Assembly (NCBI GenBank): GCA_910578115.1
Contig: CAJTPO010000038.1
Coordinates: 1-28,736, forward strand
Reading direction: 5' to 3'
DNA from: an uncultured Lachnospiraceae bacterium
GTDB taxonomy: Bacteria; Bacillota; Clostridia; Lachnospirales; Lachnospiraceae
Length of the DNA stretch: 28,736 bases
The notes beneath the pieces are model-generated. The model had not been told where the DNA came from. It did not search any database and was given only the letters and a program-made list of their open reading frames with translations. Numbering within the stretch: the first letter of the stretch is position 1; every line of letters starts with the position of its first letter. A program made the translations under genes and the position numbers. Positions 23,954 to 28,736 of the stretch are shown one piece after another.

Positions 23954-23994
23954 GCCAGTATACGCTGCAGAAGGGTATACTGGCCTGGTTTTTT
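23954..23994 (+). terminator. Intrinsic terminator after manA
   Basis: GCCAGTATAC (23954-23963) pairs perfectly with GTATACTGGC (23975-23984), with an 11-nt loop; T6 follows at 23989-23994 after four bases. Confidence 0.85.
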
Positions 23995-24070
23995 ATGATT
24001 GTTCATAGTGTTGTCTCTTAGTTGAGACAATCGAGACAATCCTGTGCTGCGGCATGGCGGCGTAAGGCTG

Positions 24071-26329
24071 TCAGCTGTCAGCCGGAACGACTCGGGCGAT
24101 GGTCTCCAACAGGATCGGAACATCTATGGGCTTGGTCAGGTGGGCATTCATGCCGCTTTCCGTGGACAGCCGCTTGTCGCTCTCGAAGGCATTGGCAGAC
24201 AGGGCGATGATCGGAATATGGGAAAGGACAGGGTCTTCCAGCCGGCGAATGGTTTCCGCGGCTTTGCGTCCGTCCATCACGGGCATCTGGATGTCCATAA
24301 GGATAAAAGCATATTCTCCGGGGGCGGAGGCCTGTAGCTTCTCGATGGCCTGCAGGCCGTCCGTTGCCGTCTCGATGCGGAAACCAAGCTCCTGAAGCAG
24401 TTCCGTCTCAATCTCAAGATTGATCTCATTGTCATCCACCAGAAGAATCTTACGGCCGACTAAAAGGGCATGGGTGTGATCGATATTGCTGTCCGGCGCG
24501 GAAGGGCTGCTCTGCTGTCTGAGCGTGAGCGTGACCGTAAAAGTGCTTCCCTGTCCGGGCGTGCTGTCGGCGCTGATCGTTCCGTTCATGGTCTCTACGA
24601 CATTCTTGACGATGGTAAGACCCAGGCCGGTGCCGTAGATGCCGCTGAAAGTAGTATTCCGTTCTCGTTGAAAAGGTTCAAAAATATGCTGCAGGAAATC
24701 CTGGCTGATACCGATGCCCGTATCCTGAACTGTAAACTGGTAAACGGCATGGTCGTTTGGAAGCTGTTCCTTCCTGGCGGCGATCAGATCGATGCGGCCG
24801 TTGGTCTCTGTATATTTTATGGCATTGCCGGCCAGATTCAAAAGAATCTGTGTCAACTTCTCATGATCGCTGTATACATCACTCTGCTGCAGACCGGAAA
24901 GATCAACATGCAGGGTGATTTTCTTATCCTCGGCCTGAGGCTGGATCGTCATTCTCACTTCGTTCATGATATCCACCAGACTGCAGGGAGATTCCTTAAG
25001 GTGGATATCCTTGGACTCCATCCAGGAGATTTCCAGAATCTGCTCGATCATATCCAGAAGCTGACGGCCGGCCACATTGATCTTGTCGAGATAAGAATCC
25101 ACCATGGAAGCATCGTCGAGATATTTTTTAGCAAGGGCCGTATAGCCGAAGATGGCGTTAAGCGGCGTGCGCATGTCATGCGACATGTTGGAGAGAAAAG
25201 TGTCCTTCGTGTTGTTGGCGGTCTTGGCCTGATCCAGCGCTTCCTGCAGTGCCTTATGCTGCTTCATCTCATAGAGAATCTCGTCATCGACCCGCCTGTA
25301 ACCGATGACGATCTGGGAAATCCGGGCGTTGTTGCCGACATTAACGACACGCAGCTGCAGATACTGCGTCTCGCCGCCTGAAATAATGCGGTAATTGATA
25401 TAGTAAGTCTTGTTCTCGGATAATTTCGCACGTATATAATCGGGATCCGTGGCGTTTGCCACAAGCTGACGGTCTTCCGGATGCACCCAGGTGGACACAT
25501 AGTCCTGTGTATACCACCGGAGGCCGCGGGACCGGTTTGGATCCTGAAAAACCTGCTCCGTCCGCACACTCAGTCGATAGGGCAGTATGGTATCCGAGTC
25601 AAGATCCACGTACAGGATGGATTCATAGTTGATACTGAGTCCCTCGATCACTTCCAGGCGGCGCAGATGTTCCTGATAGATCAGACGGCGCTCCTCGTCG
25701 TAAGACTCGATCAGTGTGCGCAGCTTAAGTTCGCTTTCCGCGGCGGCATGCTTGATCATGGCGCGTTGTTCTGTCAGTTGGCGTTGCCTTTTTTCGGTGG
25801 CATCGCTGATAAAGACATAGAAAATATCGCCGATGGACTGGCTGTGCACGAAATGGCCGTAATCCTCGATCCAGCGGATCTCGCCGTCCCTGCGGATGAT
25901 GCGGTATTCCACATAGTCCAGATCGTACTTGCTCTGGGCAATCTGTTTCCGGATGCTTTCTTCCACGGACGAAAGGTCTTCCGGATGGACCATCCCCTTA
26001 AAAGAGTTTCCGGTCAGGCGGCGGAATTCCTCTGCTGTCTCACATTGGAAAATGCGCAGAAGTGCCTGATTCACGTAGATGATCTGCTCCTTGTCATCGG
26101 CATGGTAGATAAAAAAGCCGCCCGGCATCTGGTTCATAAACCGGATGATCCCGTTTGGAACATGATCGCTGTGCTCCTCCAGCATGGCAGGCAGAGGCTG
26201 CACGGAAGAGGCGGCTTTCAGGTTGCCGATCGTAGAGAGAAAATCAGGGTCGCCGTCCGCGTGATCGGAAATATTAAGCAGGGTCAACATGTATTCGATT
26301 ATATTGGAATCCGTCGGATATTCGTTCAT
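24071..26329 (-). CDS. Hybrid sensor histidine kinase (PAS-PAS-HisKA-HATPase-REC)
   Basis: A 752-aa protein without membrane segments, so probably a cytoplasmic sensor. The first PAS domain lies at about 55-185 (MPGGFFIYHADDKEQIIYVNQA, ending FYVFISDATEKR) and a second PAS-like region at about 225-355. The kinase core has the phosphorylated His near 384 in FLSNMSHDMRTPLNAI, the N-box LLNLAGNAIKYT, and G-boxes VQDTGIGIS and GTGLGLTIVKNVVE. The C-terminal receiver starts KILLVDDNEINLEIE, with the phospho-Asp in LMDIQMPVMDG near 678. There is no HPt domain and no neighbouring output regulator, so the final target is elsewhere. GGAGG lies 12 nt before the ATG. The gene converges on manA. Confidence 0.93.
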   Translation of the reverse strand: MNEYPTDSNIIEYMLTLLNISDHADGDPDFLSTIGNLKAASSVQPLPAMLEEHSDHVPNGIIRFMNQMPGGFFIYHADDKEQIIYVNQALLRIFQCETAEEFRRLTGNSFKGMVHPEDLSSVEESIRKQIAQSKYDLDYVEYRIIRRDGEIRWIEDYGHFVHSQSIGDIFYVFISDATEKRQRQLTEQRAMIKHAAAESELKLRTLIESYDEERRLIYQEHLRRLEVIEGLSINYESILYVDLDSDTILPYRLSVRTEQVFQDPNRSRGLRWYTQDYVSTWVHPEDRQLVANATDPDYIRAKLSENKTYYINYRIISGGETQYLQLRVVNVGNNARISQIVIGYRRVDDEILYEMKQHKALQEALDQAKTANNTKDTFLSNMSHDMRTPLNAIFGYTALAKKYLDDASMVDSYLDKINVAGRQLLDMIEQILEISWMESKDIHLKESPCSLVDIMNEVRMTIQPQAEDKKITLHVDLSGLQQSDVYSDHEKLTQILLNLAGNAIKYTETNGRIDLIAARKEQLPNDHAVYQFTVQDTGIGISQDFLQHIFEPFQRERNTTFSGIYGTGLGLTIVKNVVETMNGTISADSTPGQGSTFTVTLTLRQQSSPSAPDSNIDHTHALLVGRKILLVDDNEINLEIETELLQELGFRIETATDGLQAIEKLQASAPGEYAFILMDIQMPVMDGRKAAETIRRLEDPVLSHIPIIALSANAFESDKRLSTESGMNAHLTKPIDVPILLETIARVVPADS

Positions 26330-26399
26330 GGTAAATCGAAACCTCCATCTTGCGGCCAGACAACGGATATGTCATAGTATGCCAACATAGTTATTGATA

Positions 26400-26428
26400 A
26401 TTTTATCATAGATTGGCTGTGTTGTCAT
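26400..26428 (-). promoter_or_regulatory. Sigma-A promoter for the hybrid kinase
   Basis: On the minus strand: ATGACA (26428-26423), a 17-bp spacer and TAAAAT (26405-26400). Predicted start near 26393, giving a leader of about 63 nt. Confidence 0.5.
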
Positions 26429-26518
26429 TACCTTATATTATACATATAACAGTGAATTGCTTTTATAAAGTAAAAATATTGACTGTATATTGAAATAGGA
26501 TAACCAGGACAGAGATAA

Positions 26519-26555
26519 TTATAGTAAACGAAATTTCTAATGTCGTTTACTATAA
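26519..26555. repeat. Dispersed palindromic repeat, best copy
   Basis: TTATAGTAAACGA (26519-26531) and TCGTTTACTATAA (26543-26555) are perfect 13-bp inverted arms around an 11-nt centre. It lies in the intergenic region between the divergent kinase and small secreted-protein genes. Confidence 0.92.
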
Positions 26556-26600
26556 GACCGGATACACATGACCCTGGGTGTAGCGCATGACGAGAAATTT

Positions 26601-26629
26601 TTGCGAGTCAATAGGAAACCTGATATAAT
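26601..26629 (+). promoter_or_regulatory. Sigma-A promoter for the small secreted-protein gene
   Basis: TTGCGA (26601-26606), a 17-bp spacer and TATAAT (26624-26629). Predicted start near 26636. The leader of about 106 nt contains a complete palindromic repeat at 26654-26690. Confidence 0.6.
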
Positions 26630-26653
26630 GAGGATAAGATGATTTATTTATAG

Positions 26654-26690
26654 ATATAGTAAACGAAATTTCGAATGTCGTTAACTATAT
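26654..26690. repeat. Dispersed palindromic repeat, copy in a 5' leader
   Basis: ATATAGTAAACGA and TCGTTAACTATAT arms, 13 bp with one mismatch, around an 11-nt centre that differs from the 26519 copy at one base. Same orientation as that copy, 135 bp away. Confidence 0.9.
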
Positions 26691-26741
26691 GTAATAGAAT
26701 CATTTCGACCGAATAATCAATATTTGAAAGGAATACTGAAA

Positions 26742-27116
26742 ATGAAAAAGAAAATCCTTATAATCGTTATTATCATTGCAGCGGTCAGTGTAACAGGCAT
26801 CTGTTTGATGAGCAGACCTGAGCTGTTAGCTAATATGAGCAACAGCTATTCAAAGCAGATGACTACAAATTCTGACATTTCGTTTTCAGGAAAAGCAGGT
26901 GACAGAATTAAGTTTTCATTCAGGTCTGATATTGTAAGCGGAGATTTAAATATGGTTTTGTATGATTCGGCCGGCAATAAAATAGATACATTGGACAGCG
27001 CAAAAGCGTCGGAAACATTTTTTACTGCGGAGCATTCAGATACATATACTTTAGCAGCCGAATGTAATAAATTTATTGGAAAATATAAGATCTTTATTTA
27101 CAGGATGCCGGATTAA
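26742..27116 (+). CDS. Small membrane-anchored or secreted protein of unknown function
   Basis: A 124-aa protein from the ATG at 26742, with GAAAGG about 10 nt upstream; an in-frame TTG six codons earlier has no site. The N-terminus is a signal or anchor: MKKK and the hydrophobic run ILIIVIIIAAVSVTGICLM. The Cys there does not fit a good lipobox. The outer part looks like a small beta-sandwich (SFSGKAGDRIKFSF, then DLNMVLYDSAGNKID and DTYTLAAECNKFIGKYKIFI), loosely like domains appended to secreted proteins. I do not recognise the family. It is more AT-rich than most neighbours. Confidence 0.65.
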   Translation: MKKKILIIVIIIAAVSVTGICLMSRPELLANMSNSYSKQMTTNSDISFSGKAGDRIKFSFRSDIVSGDLNMVLYDSAGNKIDTLDSAKASETFFTAEHSDTYTLAAECNKFIGKYKIFIYRMPD

Positions 27117-27259
27117 GCCGCTTTGTCCGGTACAGAAATCCGTCCCTCTATGAAGCGCTGCAGTGGTATCTGGAGACGGGCTGCCATGCAGATCTACTGA
27201 AAGAAGACGGCATCTGGATCGAAGTTGTGTGTTGCAGCGTGGATGCCTGTCGAGATTAA
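27110..27259 (+). pseudogene. Possible gene remnant: startless open frame
   Basis: In the 236-bp gap before the kinase gene, a frame ending at the TAA of 27257-27259 encodes RFVRYRNPSLYEALQWYLET, followed by GCHADLLKEDGIWIEVV and a Cys-rich tail. The composition is protein-like, but there is no start codon or ribosome site. The frame opens at 27089 inside the end of the preceding gene. It may be the 3' end of a deleted gene. The remaining 27260-27352 holds a weak AAAA-CCG/CGG-TTTT hairpin and the kinase ribosome site. Confidence 0.35.
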
Positions 27260-27352
27260 AATCCGGCGGCGGTTTTCGATAGTGTATTTGGAAACTAAAA
27301 ATGGACTTGAAGAAGCACGGATTCGTTCTGGTTAAAAGTATGAGGAGACGGT

Positions 27353-28462
27353 ATGAGCATAAAAGATGATTTCACCCTGCGGACTGTTCGCAAAAAGATC
27401 ATTATGGTTTCCAAGATTGCAGGAATGATACTGATCATTTCTTATATTATATCGACAAGGCTGCCTGTCGATCCGGATCTTTCTTTCTGGATCTGGCTTT
27501 GTTTTGTAATGATGATGGTTTTAGTGATCAACTACCTGATGGGACGCTTTATTTCAAGACCTGTTTCCCGGTTAAACCAAGCGGCCCGCCAGATGGCGCA
27601 GCTTGATTTTTCCGTGCCCTGTAACGTCAATACAAATGACGAGTTTGGCGAGTTATCCCAAAACCTCAATAAAATGTCTCAAAATCTGCAGCAGACCCTT
27701 TTACAGTTACAAACGGCAAACAGTCAGATGGAAAAAGATATCGAACAGAAAAAACGGTTATTGACAGAGCGGAAAGAACTGGTGGACAGCCTTTCCCATG
27801 AGATGAAAACACCGCTGGGGATTATCCGTGCTTATGCCGAGGGGCTGCAGGATGAAGGGGAGGAGGCAAAAAGGCAAAAATATGCCGAGGTGATCGTCAC
27901 GGAAACGGAACGTCTGAATGTCCTCATCACGACGCTGCTTGATCTGTCCGCACTGGAAAACGGAGCTTCGCAGCTGCAGCCTGAACGCTTTGACTTTGTC
28001 GAATTTCTGGAAACGGTTGCCGGACGCCTGTTGATCGACACCCCGGAGGCCGATTTTGAACTGCAGTATGAGCTGCCGGAACAGGCGGTTTATGTGAATG
28101 CGGATCGGGGCAGGATGGAGCAGGTATTGGATAATCTGATCGTCAATGCAAAGCGGAATGTAAACCCGGGCGGTGTTTTGAAAGTATCGCTGAAAGAGAA
28201 TGACGGCGCTTTGGACTTCTCCATTTTTAATCAGGGGCCGCCGATCCCACAGGAAAACCTGTCAAAAATCTGGACAAAATTCTATCGTGACAGAAATTCC
28301 AAATACAGCGGTTCGGGGTTGGGGCTGGCGATTGTGGCACAGATTCTGTCCATGCAGGATCTGCCTTATGGTGTTTCCAATCAACCGGACGGCGTTGTGT
28401 TTTACTTTTCTGTTCCCTGTGTCAACTGCCTTTCGGAGCTTAACGGAAATTTCATTGAGTAA
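27353..28462 (+). CDS. Sensor histidine kinase with almost no extracellular loop
   Basis: A 369-aa inner-membrane kinase. Two membrane helices (about 18-35 and 45-63) are joined by only about nine residues (TRLPVDPDL). A HAMP domain follows at about 64-118 (RFISRPVSRLNQAARQMAQL). The dimerisation His is His149 in LVDSLSHEMKTPLGIIRAY. The ATPase domain has the N-box LDNLIVNAKRN and the G-boxes FNQGPPIP and GSGLGLAIV, like VanS-type kinases. GAGGAG lies 5 nt before the ATG. No response regulator lies directly upstream, where it would be expected, and a TetR-type gene follows. Compared with VanS-like relatives the sensor loop seems to be missing, so it may sense within the membrane. Confidence 0.9.
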   Translation: MSIKDDFTLRTVRKKIIMVSKIAGMILIISYIISTRLPVDPDLSFWIWLCFVMMMVLVINYLMGRFISRPVSRLNQAARQMAQLDFSVPCNVNTNDEFGELSQNLNKMSQNLQQTLLQLQTANSQMEKDIEQKKRLLTERKELVDSLSHEMKTPLGIIRAYAEGLQDEGEEAKRQKYAEVIVTETERLNVLITTLLDLSALENGASQLQPERFDFVEFLETVAGRLLIDTPEADFELQYELPEQAVYVNADRGRMEQVLDNLIVNAKRNVNPGGVLKVSLKENDGALDFSIFNQGPPIPQENLSKIWTKFYRDRNSKYSGSGLGLAIVAQILSMQDLPYGVSNQPDGVVFYFSVPCVNCLSELNGNFIE

Positions 28463-28531
28463 ATTGCTCTATAAATTTTTCAATGACTGTGCTAATGTTA
28501 AGCTGTATTTATCCATTGGAGGAGACGCTGT

Positions 28532-28736
28532 ATGACAAGGAAAGAACAAAAGGAAGTCAGAAGAATACAGATTATTCAGGCTACATTGGATCTGTTCGTG
28601 GAACGGGGATATTACGGAACCAAAACAAGCCAGATATCCAGGCGGGCGGGAATCAGCGAAGGGCTGCTGTTCCATTATTTTCCGACGAAGGAAATTCTGT
28701 TAGAAGAACTGGTCAAGATCGGTCTGGAAGGCATGC
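28532..28736 (+). CDS. TetR-family transcriptional regulator (5' part, cut by window end)
   Basis: The first 68 codons of a TetR-type repressor; the frame runs off the window. The N-terminal helix-turn-helix is complete: IIQATLDLFVERGYYGTKTS, then QISRRAGISEGLLFHYFPTKEILLEEL. GGAGGAG lies 7 nt before the ATG. The ligand-binding domain is not in the window, so targets and inducer are unknown. It follows the kinase gene by 69 bp. Confidence 0.9.
   Translation, partial: MTRKEQKEVRRIQIIQATLDLFVERGYYGTKTSQISRRAGISEGLLFHYFPTKEILLEELVKIGLEGM

Overview
The window looks like chromosome of an anaerobic, endospore-forming Firmicute, most likely a Lachnospiraceae-type Clostridium relative. The grounds are sporulation genes (spoIVA and a gerA/spoVAF homologue), a class III oxygen-sensitive ribonucleotide reductase (nrdDG), a Gram-positive-style potABCD operon behind a cupin-type regulator, purine-rich Shine-Dalgarno sites and typical sigma-A promoters. 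I see no tRNA, rRNA, CRISPR array, transposase or prophage gene. Gene assignments come from reading motifs and remembered family features, not from a database search.

Layout. Positions 122-4707 (minus strand) carry a polyamine-uptake operon, regulator-potA-potB-potC-potD, read from a consensus promoter at 4869-4896. Divergent from it is a beta-propeller lactonase-family gene (5110-6180), followed by spoIVA (6234-7721), an AlbA/Schlafen-type regulator with a 12-bp tandem repeat (7911-9434), and a purine salvage pair: purine nucleoside phosphorylase and an MTA/SAH-deaminase-like amidohydrolase (9470-11750). Next come a membrane-anchored MutS-like ATPase, ribonuclease HI, a small membrane protein, a YjjG-type nucleotidase, a WYL regulator and a class I aminotransferase (11837-17442). 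After a terminator and a repeat-rich leader of about 0.5 kb comes an anaerobic dNTP operon nrdD-nrdG-dut (18100-21330). It is followed by a GerA/SpoVAF-family gene, manA and a convergent hybrid sensor kinase (24071-26329, minus). The right end holds a small anchored secreted protein, a sensor kinase without an adjacent response regulator, and the start of a TetR-type regulator cut by the window edge.

Most interesting signals. (1) Both spore genes, spoIVA and the gerA/spoVAF homologue, share an unusual front end. The intrinsic terminator of the preceding gene has the spore gene's ribosome binding site in its 3' arm. A sporulation-type promoter (sigma-E-like for spoIVA, a textbook sigma-G match for the gerA homologue) is placed so that its transcript should start in the hairpin loop. 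Read-through RNA would be terminated or have its ribosome site masked, while the spore-specific RNA would lack the masking arm. (2) A dispersed palindromic repeat of about 37 bp, built on TAGTAAACGA/TCGTTTACTA, occurs at least four times between genes. At nrdD it abuts two tandem 78-bp units, each folding into three hairpins, inside the transcribed leader. (3) The nrdD leader also has a perfect TTGACA-N17-TATACT promoter and two NrdR-box-like sites.
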